In this document: positions 47,527 to 59,107 of the stretch, in pieces
How positions within the stretch are numbered: the stretch's first letter is position 1
Layout: each line of letters starts with the position of its first letter
From: Aurelia coerulea
Lineage: Eukaryota > Cnidaria > Scyphozoa > Semaeostomeae > Ulmaridae
Assembly: GCA_039566865.1 (NCBI GenBank)
Contig: CM076943.1
Coordinates: forward strand, 32,124,663 to 32,188,662
Direction of reading: 5' to 3'
Length of the DNA stretch: 64,000 bases
The notes under the pieces: generated by a model
The model's input: only the letters and a program-made list of their open reading frames with translations
The model's database searches: none
Told to the model about the DNA's origin: nothing
Program-made: the position numbers and the translations under genes

Positions 47527-47921
47527 CACGTTTTTTATATATAAGAAACTGGTTTATAAGGAACTACGTAGTACTAGGATGGCAAAAAATTTAAGGAACA
47601 CTAGTACTATGCTTGAGAATTGCTAAGAAACTTTTAAAGCCAAATACCAGGACATCATGGGACAATTATCGTTGAGCCTGTATTTTTTGGTAATATTCAT
47701 GATAAATTTACAGTATGTTTTGAGTAAAATAGAACTCTCCTTCTTGCTAAAAACTGTGCTGTCTGTCCAGAAACGAAGGCAGTGGTAGAAGCTGCATGCA
47801 TCAAATAAATAAGAAACTAATTAAGAAACTTTTAGTACTAAAAAGCTGAAATTTTCACATGAAATTAAGAAACTTTTAGTACTATGGGCTTATCCAAGTT
47901 TCTTATAAAAGAAAAAACGTG
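47527..47921. mobile_element. MITE, AAGAAACT family, copy 3
   Basis: Ends CACGTTTTTTATATATAAGA and CACGTTTTTTCTTTTATAAG (read inward), with TA on both sides (47525-47526, 47922-47923). The interior has repeated AAGAAACTTTTAGTACT words. It is related to the copies at 20619 and 45226. Confidence 0.75.
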
Positions 47922-47975
47922 TACACAAAGGGGAGATTAAAAAGTAAATTTGATGATAACAAAACAATGAAATAT

Positions 47976-48046
47976 CTTGCGGGATTATTTAATTTTCAGA
48001 AAATTGCAATAATTGCAATTTTCTGAAAATTAAGTAATCCCGCAAG
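47976..48046. repeat. 71-bp near-perfect palindrome
   Basis: The arms CTTGCGGGATTATTTAATTT and AAATTAAGTAATCCCGCAAG continue to a centre at TTGCAATAATTGCAA, with about one mismatch over 35 bp and almost no loop. It could be a tiny foldback element or a structured site inside the 6.2-kb element. Confidence 0.9.
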
Positions 48047-48459
48047 AGCATTTGTGGATCATATTTTTCAGAAAAAAAAACCATTTTTCAATAGGTGTTA
48101 GTATCAGAGGAAATGACAATTAGACATGGAGCATCGAATCTGAGCTGATTTTCTGACAAGGTCCATTGTGAATAAAAGGCAAGAGCAGCTTTTGCAACTG
48201 AGACACTTTAAACTTTAACCAAGCTTTAAAGGGAATAGACAAAGCTATATTGACAAGCTGCTATAAATAGGCTGAAGAAACGCCCACAAACCCATCGTTT
48301 CCTTTGCCACACAATGAAGTGGCAGGTGTCAAAGTTTTTGAAAACAATAGATTATATTTTTAACTTGGCCCGGGCCAGCTTTTAACTTTGTTGATTCCCT
48401 TTAAACACTGGTCTTTAAAAATTTCATTATTCACAATTTTTTAGACATTTGATAGGGAC

Positions 48460-48700
48460 TGCATGGGGTAAACTGGGTAGAGCAGGGGGTATAATAAGGT
48501 AATTTTGTTTGCCAAAAAAATGGTAGCTCATGGATTGTTCAATCAACATTAGATGCTTCAATGAGGGTCATGATAACAGATGTAGCTGGAGAAAATCTGT
48601 AGATATCTGGAGTTTTTTACAAATTTATTCACATTTTTGCCTTACCCCTTTTACCCCCAAGCTGCCCCATTTTACTCATATCTAACAACATTTGCTATCA
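48460..48700. repeat. Inverted repeat, probable small MITE
   Basis: GGGGTAAACTGGGTAGAGCA at about 48466 is answered by an imperfect inverse around CCCCCAAGCTGCCCCATTTT at about 48653-48672. The G/A-rich words resemble common invertebrate MITE ends. Limits are approximate and no duplication was found. Confidence 0.4.
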
Positions 48701-48871
48701 AGTTAAAGAGAATCAATGGAAATAAAAGCCACACGCAGGGGTCTGGGTATTCTATTATCAACTATTAACTATTGTATTTGATTATATCCAGGTTGGTTTG
48801 GGTACTTGCACATTTTAACGATAAATTTGATACTAAAATTTTCGACGAATGGAGAAAAATGGAAAAATTGA

Positions 48872-48943
48872 GGTGAGACCGAGATTTGAACTCGGGGCCT
48901 TCTGCTTTCATGACAGACGCTCTACCAGTTGAGCTATCTCACC
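48872..48943 (-). tRNA. tRNA-like gene, isotype unclear (probable pseudogene or SINE head)
   Basis: The 72-nt minus-strand sequence folds as a cloverleaf: acceptor GGTGAGA/TCTCACC (perfect), D arm GCTC/GAGC with A-box-like TAGCTCAACTGG, anticodon stem TCTGT/GCAGA, T arm CCGAG/CTCGG with loop TTCAAAT. The anticodon loop is CATGAAA, so position 33 is A instead of the near-universal U. Positions 34-36 would read TGA (Ser), yet there is no long variable arm. No CCA is encoded, as normal in eukaryotes. It is a nuclear tRNA copy with an altered loop, or the 5' part of a tRNA-derived SINE. Confidence 0.65.
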
Positions 48944-50238
48944 ATGCGAATACGTGTACGCACGGATCATAGATATCCATACTGGTGTGGTGACGTAATC
49001 TCTGTTATGTCTGGCCTGCGTGACTAAGTGATGTCCAAACGCAGGTTGGCGCGCTGCCTTCGACTTGACCAGAAATCACAACACCTTAAAATATATCCAC
49101 ATGTGCAGGCATATTGTTTATCTAGAGGAACAATAAAGTGCATATGAATTTTGTTGTTCTATTTAAAGATTACCTCCATTTGGCTCCATTAATTCACTTT
49201 AAGCTATAAAATAGTTTTTTTATCAAAAGCATCTTCTCTGTATTCTTTCTTTTTGCATCTGCATTACTTCAGAGATCCTATATAGTCTTCCACCTCCTTC
49301 ACTTCAGGTATATACTGTAATTGTAATACACCTGTTGACAAATCAAAAATTATGTGATAGGATATGTTCTTTCACAAGAAGCTGCTAACTAAAGTCGACC
49401 CTTAAATGTTAATTTCACAGCCTACATGAAAGCAAAATTTCACTATTTCACAACATTGGCAACAGTCATCCTGTCACTGAAGTGCAGCTTGAACTTTTAA
49501 AGTACAGGTAGCACACTGTCTGGCGAGAAGTGCCCCCGAAAACACTCTGTAAACCCACACTTTAAAAAAAAGTCCAAAAATTAACTCCACCCTCAAGTTC
49601 CCCCCTGGTTCACACATAGTTTCAAGTCAGAGTAGTGTGGTACCTTTTTATTTTCTTTGAGTGAATTTATTTTAGGCCTAACACTGAGACTGTTAGCAGC
49701 TCCATTCCATTCGCAGTCATAGACGAGTCACGAAGTAAAAACGCAGTGAATGAGATCCTAAAGGATCCCATGACACTTACCCGACAATTTATTGATTGTA
49801 ACCAAAGATCAAAGCAACAGTTGAGTGTATTGGGTAGAGCAAAGCTTGCTGTGTTGTGTGATCGTTCTGATTTTCTCACTTGAAAAGTTGAAAAGCCAAA
49901 AAAGCGCTGTTCACTATATTAACTACTTTAGTCCCCGTCTCCACTCCATCTATTGAATTGAATTAAAATTTAAAATGGATTCTCGAGTGACTCTGTCAAT
50001 GAATGAAAGTACAACAAATGTAGTAAGTGCAATGCTTCATATCCATTGTCGTATTCCGGTAGTCCGGCTTTTCACTTATGCCATTCTAGATTCCACCTTT
50101 TCGCGTGGAGCAGCTGGCTTGCGGGAATTAGTCTCAAAATAATGTATGTTTGATTATGAGTCCTTCGTTGAAGCGGAATGGGTAGTGTGGGGGGAGGGGG
50201 TAATGGAGCGAAAACAAGGACGAAATATCATAAGTCTA
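48944..50238. other. Right part of the 6.2-kb element, unclassified
   Basis: No recognised coding. AT-rich sequence with only short ORFs; it ends in the right TIR of the 6.2-kb element. Confidence 0.4.
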
Positions 50239-51364
50239 AAGTGGACAATAGCTAAACTGAGAGATAACGAAGGCGTTCATCATAATCTTCAGTTTCTCAA
50301 CATCCACATAGTTTGAAATGCGTGCAAGTGCATGCAACTTCTGTCCAGCTTTTCTACAAAGTGTGTTCACATGGTTCTTAAAATCAAGGTTCTTATCCAG
50401 CGTTACTCCCAAAAGTTTTTCTTTAACAGATTCTGTTATCGTAGTTGCACCAATTTGCACTGATGCGTCAGTGCTTTTCTCCCCAAAAATCAAAAGATGA
50501 CATTTGTCAGCATTTAGTTTCATACTGTTATCAAGAAACCACTTAGAGAGCTTTTGAGCATCTGTTTCAAGGCTAGAAACAATATGCTCTAGTTCATGAC
50601 CGCACACAGATTGTTGTGTTATCAATCAGCATAGTTGCAAATCTCAGTCTCTTCCACTAAAAAGAAGAGGTCGTTTATAAATACATTAAATAGGAGGGGT
50701 CCCAAAACAGAACCTTGAGGTACCCCCTCAATTGATTCCTGCCAGGAACTGAATGACCCATTTACCTTAACTCGCAGTTTCCTATTCGAAAGATAGTCAT
50801 GAACCAGTTTTAGGGCAGATCTTTTGGAGCCGTAAGTTTCAAGCTTTGCAATGAGGAGTTCGTGATTCAGACAATCAATTGCCTTCGAAAGGTCCATTAG
50901 AATTGCGCCTGCGAACCCTTTCATATCTAAGAAAGATCTGCATTTTTCTATCAATCTAAGGAGTGCATGTTGGGTGTTATAGCCTTTACGATACGCACAA
51001 AGATAGGGAGAAAAGATATTTTCCATGTAATGAGCAATTTGACCTGAAAATGTTCTCTCGTAAATTTTGGATATAGCCGGAAAGACTGTTATAGGCCTGT
51101 AATTCTTTTTTGGGCATCACTATTCTTAAAGAGGGATTTAATGTCTCCTTTCTTTAATTCTTTTGGAAATTTGCTTGTGTCTATACTCTCATTGATGAAG
51201 AGTTGTATCATTGGGGCAAACAAATCAGAGTGTTCAGTTAATATTGCTGAACAGTTAATCAGCAAATATTGATTCATTCCAATCCATCCAGTACTCTTGT
51301 TGCTATGAATTTTCCAAAGTGGGAACTTTTTTTGGTTCACCCAGCAGATCGAAAGTGTGATCAT
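50239..51364 (-). mobile_element. LINE, 5' half (reverse transcriptase domain, frameshifted)
   Basis: On the minus strand: the N-terminal RT block with NKSTGWIGM (usually K-x-T/S-G-x-D-G-I), a frameshift near 51090, then [25 protein letters not shown], the motif-A region [38 protein letters not shown], and NYAD followed by a stop. A one-base loss breaks the second Asp of YADD. The frame resumes with LSKWFLDNSMKLNADKCHLL and KEKLLGVTLDKNLDFKNHV. It stops at the target duplication in QFSYCPL and continues at 44014. No endonuclease is seen upstream. Confidence 0.85.
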
Positions 51365-52817
51365 GAGATCAAGATTTCAACTGCGCCTCTGCAATTAAAG
51401 CTGGGTTGGAACAATGATTTCTGCGCAGTCCATAAAATCCGTCGTCGGGTGTCATATCGATTGTTCATCAAATAAAGCGGAAACTTAGGCACGATACCCT
51501 GTTCAAGGCTGGCTTTGTACTGACATGTAATTCATGCATTTGTGGAACATTGTATTGTACAGGTGCCATGTAAATATTTTGTACTGAATTTTGTGTGTGT
51601 TTTTCCTCAAGGAAAGGCACTGCTTGACGATCTCCACGGGTTACAAAATCTGCACCATTCCTGAAAAGAAACTTTTATTAAATCTTTACTAAAATCTCAA
51701 TAATATCACCGAATATCGCCCGTAATGACGTTTTATACAAATACCCATAGCTGTACACCCTGTTTGTTGGCAACTTTGTCCAAAATTTACATTTGAAATC
51801 CAGGAAAATAGAACTGCCCTTCCTTTATACTTTAAAAACCACATATAGAAGCATAGCTTAGAAACAGTAGGCTAAAATATGGTGGAACTGGGAGGAATTT
51901 TATACGAACTGCGCCAAGATAGACTGCGTCCAGGCTCTGCATCAACAAGACAGAAAGATGTACAAATCATGCAATAGATATGGTTTTTTATAGCAATTTA
52001 TCCTAAGGATAAATATTATATAGAAACAGCAGAAACATTTTCTATTGACTATGGTTATATGTACTATGTGGGTTTTGATACACACAGCATTAGTTTCTTG
52101 ATGTTAAACATCACGTGGGAAAAGAAAGTGTATCCCTCTACGGTGAATGTAGGTGTTTGTGTTATAGAGCAGGACGTGGGCTGTTTCTCTGGAATCTTTT
52201 AGAATGTGTTACATCGAACACCTCAAGGTGCTAGCTTTTATCCTACCAGCACCAGATATTTGTTTTTCTGAATTGCAAAGCACATTGTGTTGTTCTTTGT
52301 TCAAAGTTTACTGTGATGGCATAAGTGATTTGTTCGGAATCCTTGGAGGCCTGCATTTAAGATATAAATGCGCATGCTTGTTTCAACCGATCTTCTAAAT
52401 TTGCCTCAGAGAGTCAGTTACCAGAGAAACACTCGAAATACGAGTCAAATCGATGTTTCGTATTACTTGAAGGAACGTTCAACAACGCAATTATTGCAAG
52501 TAAGTCATTTCAGATTTAAAGGTTCTGTCTCCAAACGCACCTTTCTTATTTCATAGAATATTTGATAGACAGATTTTACTAGAAGCCTATGGTTTCTTCA
52601 AATTTAATGCTGGTATTCTTTGGATTAGTTTTTGAATGTGAAATATGAAATTTACGAAAGATATATCATTGTGTTATAAACAAGCAACTCTTTCTCCAAA
52701 TGTAAAATCATCAAGTGAACATCATTTTGTTCTCGTAGAAATCTCATAAGTCATTTTTTAGGGAGTGGAAAACCCCGAGGAAAGCCCTAGTTCAAATATC
52801 ATGAAATGGATCAGTTA
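51365..52817. other. Intergenic stretch, nothing recognised
   Basis: It may include upstream LINE sequence near 51365-51475, where codons are too decayed to read. The remainder has no recognisable gene or repeat boundary. Confidence 0.45.
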
Positions 52818-53430
52818 AAATACGATTGAAAACACAATTCCACCTTGTACAGTAAAGACTCTTTTCTTCCACTGAGATTTAATGACGGTACAGTACTTCT
52901 TTCTTGAAGTGACCTCGATCTCATTTAACAACCTGGTAACAATGTCGTTTCTCTCATTATCACTGTTATTCCACCTCGAGCTAATGAAATTCGCTTGCAG
53001 AGAAGATTGGTTTAAGCGATTTACCAAAACTCTCCAGATAATCCTACTTAGTATAGAAAAGATGCAAACCCGACTGAAAACACAATTCTATTTTCGAAAG
53101 ACCCAACTGGTTGCCACTGTGAGATTTGCGTATTTAAGCAGCATGTTTTCGGCCGAAATTTAATGCTTCTCTGTGCGGTGACCTCGTAATCGTTTGATAA
53201 CCTCGTAACAATGCCGTTTTTTGCTCATAACATTGCAACTCCAGTCACTTGCAGAGTTAGAGATTGGTTTAATCGATTTACCAGAGCTCCCCAGTTCTTT
53301 TATTCAATCCATTCTACTTAGTATGGAATAGATAAGTCCAAACGCGACTTAAGATACCATTCTTCGTCGTAAAAGACCCTTGTCTACAACTATGTTATAT
53401 ATATATGTTTAACCAGCATGTGCTTGGCCT
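52818..53430. repeat. Diverged tandem repeat, unit about 255-270 bp
   Basis: Two and a part copies start with CGATTGAAAACACAATTC (52824), CGACTGAAAACACAATTC (53072) and CGACTTAAGATACCATTC (53346). Each includes TTGGTTTAAGCGATTTACCA-like and TACTTAGTATRGAA words. Copies are roughly 75-80% similar by eye, so the array is old. Confidence 0.7.
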
Positions 53431-56280
53431 ATATTTAATGACAGCACCAGAGATCATTGTTCAATCATTAATGATTCATGATTGCTTTTCTCGTGTCGTC
53501 CAGCCAACTGATTTCAAAACCGCTTGACAATATTTAAGCAGGTTTCCTATATTATTAACAAGCATTTAAAATGTTCGCCGACATGTCCTTACGTAAGTTC
53601 TATCAAAGGAGCATCGAAAGAGCATGATTTGCTGGGATTTGGTGTGGTTGCTACGCTCGTCAAAAGAACTGCTGTTTTCTTAACGTTGATCTACATGGTC
53701 TACTTAACGATGGGCTAATTTTCAAGACGAATATTTTGTCGGTATGGCTTTATTTTGATTATAGAATGAAGGTCCTAAATAATTTTTGAAGATGGAGGGA
53801 TATTAACATGGTATGTTTTTAGCGTAGTTGTTAGGTACAGCAGATTTTTATTGAGCAATGATAACCAGTTAGTTGAAAGGTGCTCGATAGTTTATGCTAA
53901 GTATATGGTATGTATTGATTTAATTTTGTGATTCATTGAAGGCCCTAAATACTAAGTATCAATAATACAGAGGGCGACAGGCATTGCAATAATCTTAAAG
54001 ACAAGACTGCTGATTGTTTTTGATCCGAGGAAAGAGGAACGAGAATCCAATAACGAAATGATACATATTAATTTATGTGAATGAAACTCAAAAGCTCATT
54101 GCACTGGTATCTTTGAATGATATCAGTACAATATAGGGTGCCTTGCTGGCGGCTAAAACATACAGAGGTAGGACTACTGCTTGCTTTCGAGCAGTAGAAG
54201 GATAGTACAGCTTCAGATATATTTCATGATTGTTATGTAGTGTACGATCGAAGACGATGCAACATCAAATTGGTCTTTTGTGCATTTATTTTTCTTCCAG
54301 TGCTAACTAATTTCGCCCATTAGGGCGTCTTCAGAGCAACAACCGATGGTTGTTATGGATTTATATTGATGATACAATGAGAACAGTAGATACTGTTTTA
54401 AGAACCTGAAGATTTTAAGACGAAAGAGCTGAAACTGCGCACGCAAGCACGAAAGTCATAACGTTGAGCCCCCTTAGCCCCCTGCAACAGATCCTGAAAT
54501 AAGGCAACACTTGATATTTTTCTTCCTTAGGCTTCAAACGCTTCATTTATCGTTTCAAAAAGCTTATGCAGCCAAACGTTTTCTTAAACCAGAATGCATA
54601 ATGACTTCATTTTACGCAGTTTCTGCTCTGTCTTATGAGACTCGTAGATTTGATAAGTGCCAACTTTTTTTAGTTACTGCAATCATAGATAGAGCCATTG
54701 GTTTCCTTTTAAAGTTGTTGGAAAATTCAAGCTAAGACATGAATTTATCTTGGTGATGTATTGGTGGTTCTGATATTCAAGTAGCAATACAGGGTGCTTT
54801 AGCTTGGTTAAAACCTAAATAGATAGGACTGCTGATTGTTTTGAGTATTAAAAGGATGGGCGAGACTTAAAGCCTCGTATATATGTTATGTATGGAGGAC
54901 TGTTCAATATATCAAATTTTGTTACCTTTTTTTATCCTTTAAGCGAACAACTGTTACCTAATTTTGAGCTGCAATATGATGGGCAAGGGCATGAGTTCAT
55001 ATGTGATAGGTTCGGATTTATGTTGATGGCTAATTGAAGCTTCGGGAAAAGATGGGTAGCAGTGTGGTCATAAGTGGTAGGAGAGAGTAGGAGACCATGC
55101 AAGTGTATGAGATATAGCTGTATTGATGATACAGTGCATAATCCTGGATTCGCTTGTTCTTAAATGACGTAGCAGTCATCGATACAGCATGTCTCTGGTG
55201 TGACTTCATGTTTTAATTATAAGACGTGTTGTTTGATTTTGAGCCGTAGGTAGATAGGCGAGAGAAAGTTCGATGGAAAGTTTTTTAGTTTTAGACTTGC
55301 GTTGCAGGCAAAGAGAAATTCCTTAAACCCCCAATTACTCGAACTGAAATGTAGTTGTTTATTACAGAGATAGATAGTACTGTTGCGTGTTTTGATGATA
55401 TTGAATAAATCTTGGTGGGGGTTTAGGCCAATTAGGTGATAGTTGAATGCATTTGTGTTGATGATACACTTAAGCTCCTGCATTAAGTCTTAGTTTGCCA
55501 TAATTTTCTTTTTGGTGACCACCTTGTTATTCATTTTTTGATTGAAGATGGCTGTCTCAAGTTTACTTGTTGTACTACCAAACTACTATTGGAATTTGCA
55601 GTTTTCCTGTTCGTTATTTATCCAGGGACTGCCCTTATACCCATGATATAGTGAAATTATTTCAGTACTGTTACAATCCCTCTACATTGCCTGTATTTTT
55701 CATTCATTTCATGCTGTGCAATGGTTTGGCCAAATTCTATTTGCTCTGAAACATCTGTTTGTATGACGAAGTCTGCATATTTTAAAAACATCTATCAGGC
55801 AGCTTTATAAGCCGTCCGGTGCCTTTGTTATGATAACAAAAGTGTTATCTTTTTGTTCATAACAATTGCCAGTGCACAATGAAATTGTCACTTTTACCAT
55901 GCATTGGAAGCCGTAATGTTGTCATGTTCATTGAATTTCTCTCACGTCCACAATAAAAGGCAAGTAGCAGAAAACAGTATGTTGAAGTCATGAGAATTTC
56001 ACAATTTCGTTGGTTGGGCCTATGAAATATTGTACTTCATCAACATGTGCTTCGCATTAAACAATTAGGATATGGACGAGGAACTCAATGCTCCATGTTG
56101 GCTATTGGCTACACGACTTATGATATGGGACTGAAGTAATGGGAATGAATATAAAGGATCAATGGCCTAACAATCGACTAAACTTGCAATATTTTCGTAA
56201 TTGGTTATTGTTTTCCATTGTGTGGCACATGGCTCATCAACACATGTAATGATGCAGTCACAGTTGGCAGATTGGAGTGT
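53431..56280. other. Intergenic stretch with old repeats
   Basis: Segments near 54115-54235 and 54780-54890 (ATACAGGGTGCTTTAGCTTG and related) are similar in direct orientation, so an old repeat is likely. Positions 54310-54345 contain a short hairpin (CGCCCATTAGGGCG) described in the findings. No gene is recognised. Confidence 0.4.
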
Positions 56281-56289
56281 AATAATAAT

Positions 56290-58170
56290 ATAGTAATAAT
56301 GATAAAACGAATATGTATACATGATATACACTTCAGCGAGTTAAACTGCTGTTATCACTTTGTGCCCTGTGCGCTCTATGCCTTAAATTTACAATAAAAA
56401 TAAAAAAGCAGATCTAATCATTTACATTCAAAGCTCCAGATATAATTAATCAAATAAATGTCATTTAAAATGTTCTTTAAATTTTCCTCGAGTTCATTGT
56501 AGTTCTCAATTTTACGAAGTTCCAGCGGTAGTTCATTGTACACCTTCGCACCCATAAACATAACTGATTTTCGTGCGTACTTAGTCTTGATTCTAGGAAG
56601 TAATGATGTGTGCTTATTGCTTCGTGTCTCCTCTTTATGACCCAACAACGTGAAATAATCCTGCAACTGTTCACATGTTTCATTGTCAAGACATTTTCGT
56701 ACCAGCGTGCAAGCCCTAGTCTTGTTTGCATTGACAACTGACGTTAGCTTTTGATTTGGCCTTGCATCCCCAGAGACTATTTTCAGCGCACGTGAGTGAA
56801 GTGATGAGAGCCTCTCAATTGGGTATTGGTGTATTTCAACTTTAGTTTGCCACAGTATATGAATGTTGGCAGTATCATTGAATAATAAATTGTAGCAGCT
56901 GCAGCTTGATCAAGATATGATCTTATTTTTGCTAAAATTCGTAGCCTGCCTGACGCGTTTTTGAAACAAGTATGGAAATTCGAATTCAGGTTCAGTTAGC
57001 TATCCACACGAACACCAAGATACTTGTATTCAGTTGTGTTATTGATGACAGTTTGGTGCGACAGTTTGATTTCGAGAGGCTCATTTTGCTTGGTAATCCT
57101 TCGTGAGGTGCCGAAGAGAAGGGATTCTGTTTTACCTTTTTTCAAATTTAGAACCAGTTCATTGCTCTTTAGCCAATCTGCTAAACAATCTATTTCCTTT
57201 GACAATTTGGCTTTGATAGACTGTATGTTCTTGTTTGCAACATGTGTCGTCAGCATATTTCAAGATGCTCGAATGCTCTATTACGTCCACAACATCATTG
57301 AACAATATTAAGAACAGCAAAGGACCCAATATTGATCCCTGCGGTACTCCTGACAGCAATGCGTGCTCCTTAGGGAAACAACTGTTACATGCTACTTTTG
57401 CTTTTCGGAAGAAAAGGTAATCCTTAAACCACTCTAGTTTCTTGTCTTGAACTCCATAAAGAGGGAGTTTATCAAACAGCATTGCGTGACTTACGGTATC
57501 AAAAGCTTTGCTCAGTTCCACAAATACCGCTCCAACCAATTTGCCTTTGTCGACGTTGTTCCTGATGCTATCCAGTAAGATAGTTGCTTCATATTCTGTG
57601 GATAATTTTGGCCTGAAGCCAAACTGGAACTTTGTAGGCAAGTGGTTCTTGTCAAGAAAAGTTATGAGTTGGCGATGTATAATTTTCTCAATGATCTTAG
57701 AAATCACAGGAAGCACCGATATCGGTCTATAATTATCTGGGTTAGAGTGTGCACCAGACTTTTGGGTAGGGATAACTTTGGTTTTCAGTGACAAATTGAT
57801 TAAATGTGCTAATGGTGCAGATATTAATTCAGCTGCATCTTTGATTAGGCCTGGTGGTAGATCGTCTAATCCCGTTGCTTCATTTCTTTTAACTGACCTC
57901 AGCTGTTGCTCAACCTCCTGTCTCGATCCCATCTTGAATATGAACTTTTGATCAGTTTTCGTAGACATTTGTCTTTGCCCTTTCCAAATGAAGTTACACA
58001 ATGGAAAGGCCTTGTAGGATATTTATTTGTTTCAAGACAGGCCCTTCTGAAAAGATGACTTGCAGAATAATGGACAAATGAAATCTGTTTCAATATTAAT
58101 CTTCAGCTCAGCCCTTAGTTCTGCAATGAAATCCATAATCTTGTTGGTGCTTGGAGCTTCAAGTTTCATT
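56290..58170 (-). mobile_element. Decayed LINE (reverse transcriptase), minus strand
   Basis: From 58001 the minus frame reads QEVEQQLRSVKRNEATGLDD, then NYRPISVLPVISKIIEKIIH, QFGFRPKLSTEYEATILLDS, the motif-A region VFVELSKAFDTVSHAMLFDK, SGVPQGSILGPLLFLILFND and KYADDT. Motif A has Glu where the catalytic Asp belongs (normally x-x-D-L-S-K-A-F-D), which would inactivate the enzyme. A frameshift follows KYADDT, then LADWLKSNELVLNLKKGKTE. After further shifts the tail RKSVMFMGAKVYNELPLELR ends near 56418. The 3' end is AT-rich (TAATAATA words at about 56282). No endonuclease domain is seen. Confidence 0.85.
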
Positions 58171-58512
58171 GAGGCTTATACATGTTTTTATGTATAATTA
58201 ATTTTCGATTCAATGTATGAGTATTTCTGCAACCATGGTCTCATCACACCTAACCAATCAGGATTTCGGCGTAATGATTCTGCCATTAACCAATTACTAT
58301 CAATAACTCATCAGATCTATTGTGCAAATCCAAGCAAATCCAATCAAATCCAAGCAAGGAAACTAGGGCAGTATTTTTAGATTTGTCAAAGGCTTTCGAT
58401 TGGGTTTGGCATGAAGGATTGATATACAAGCTAGAGTGTAAAGGCATATCTGGGAATCTTCTAAACCTTGTGAAGAACTATCTAAAAGATCGTAAACAGC
58501 GGGCGGTATTAA

Positions 58513-59107
58513 CCCTGTTTTGGTTGGGAGGAGGGGCAAATTCCCCCCTCCCCCCCCCCCTAGTAGACTTTTTGTTATAACTCTGTCAGGATAACAATTA
58601 TGGCCCGGAAACTTTCTGAATTTTTGCCAATACTTATTGTGCAATGACTCAAGAAGTTTCATAAAAATATTTTGACAAATGAGGGGGAGGGAGACAATTT
58701 TCCGGAACCGACTCTGTCAAAATCGCCAATACTCAAATATTAATTTTCGTGAAAAAAGTAGCAAAATTGCAAAATTTTGCAAAAATATTTTGCAGCGTAG
58801 TGCTATTTGATGTATTCTATCATAATTTTCATGTTTGGATGGAAATTGAGTTCCAAATTAAATTTTATTGCATGTTTTCCAATTTTGACCGATTTTGTCA
58901 TTTTTCTTAACCACACAAAGAAAAATGCTGACGCAAGCAATAATGACCGCTATTTTTAGGTTAATTTTTACATTTTCATAAAGTACATGCCTAGGGCTAT
59001 TAGTACTCCAAATTTGGTTGCTGTATCTATTTCCAGTCCAGAGTTAGGCTTTATTTGCCCTCCCCCAACCAAAATAGGACGTGTCAGATAGCCCAACCAT
59101 TATAGGG
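58513..59107. mobile_element. piggyBac-like MITE inserted in the LINE
   Basis: A 595-bp element with TTAA on both sides (58509-58512, 59108-59111) and tips CCCTGTTTTGG and CCCTATAATGG (read inward). Longer subterminal inverted blocks are TTTTGGTTGGGAGGAGGGGC and GCCCTCCCCCAACCAAAATA. TTAA plus CCC tips are the signature of piggyBac. Excision with one TTAA gives the LINE codons for R-A-V-L-N-R-R-S-S-E-W in frame. No transposase is present. Confidence 0.88.

Larger units (their letters stand above)
44015..50238. mobile_element. 6,224-bp TIR element inserted in a LINE (9-bp duplication)
   Basis: The left end is TAGACTGATGATATTCGTCT and the right end (read inward) TAGACTTATGATATTTCGTC; the inverted repeat extends about 38 bp to GCTCCATT. 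A perfect 9-bp duplication AAGTGGACA lies at 44006-44014 and 50239-50247. Removing the element with one copy restores the LINE frame QFSYCPLVWMFHDRS. The termini match the 505-bp MITE at 28830. I find no transposase; the content is a LINE piece, several MITEs, a tRNA-like gene and unclassified AT-rich DNA. The 9-bp duplication suggests a non-autonomous Mutator-like element, but the superfamily is not proven. Confidence 0.85.
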
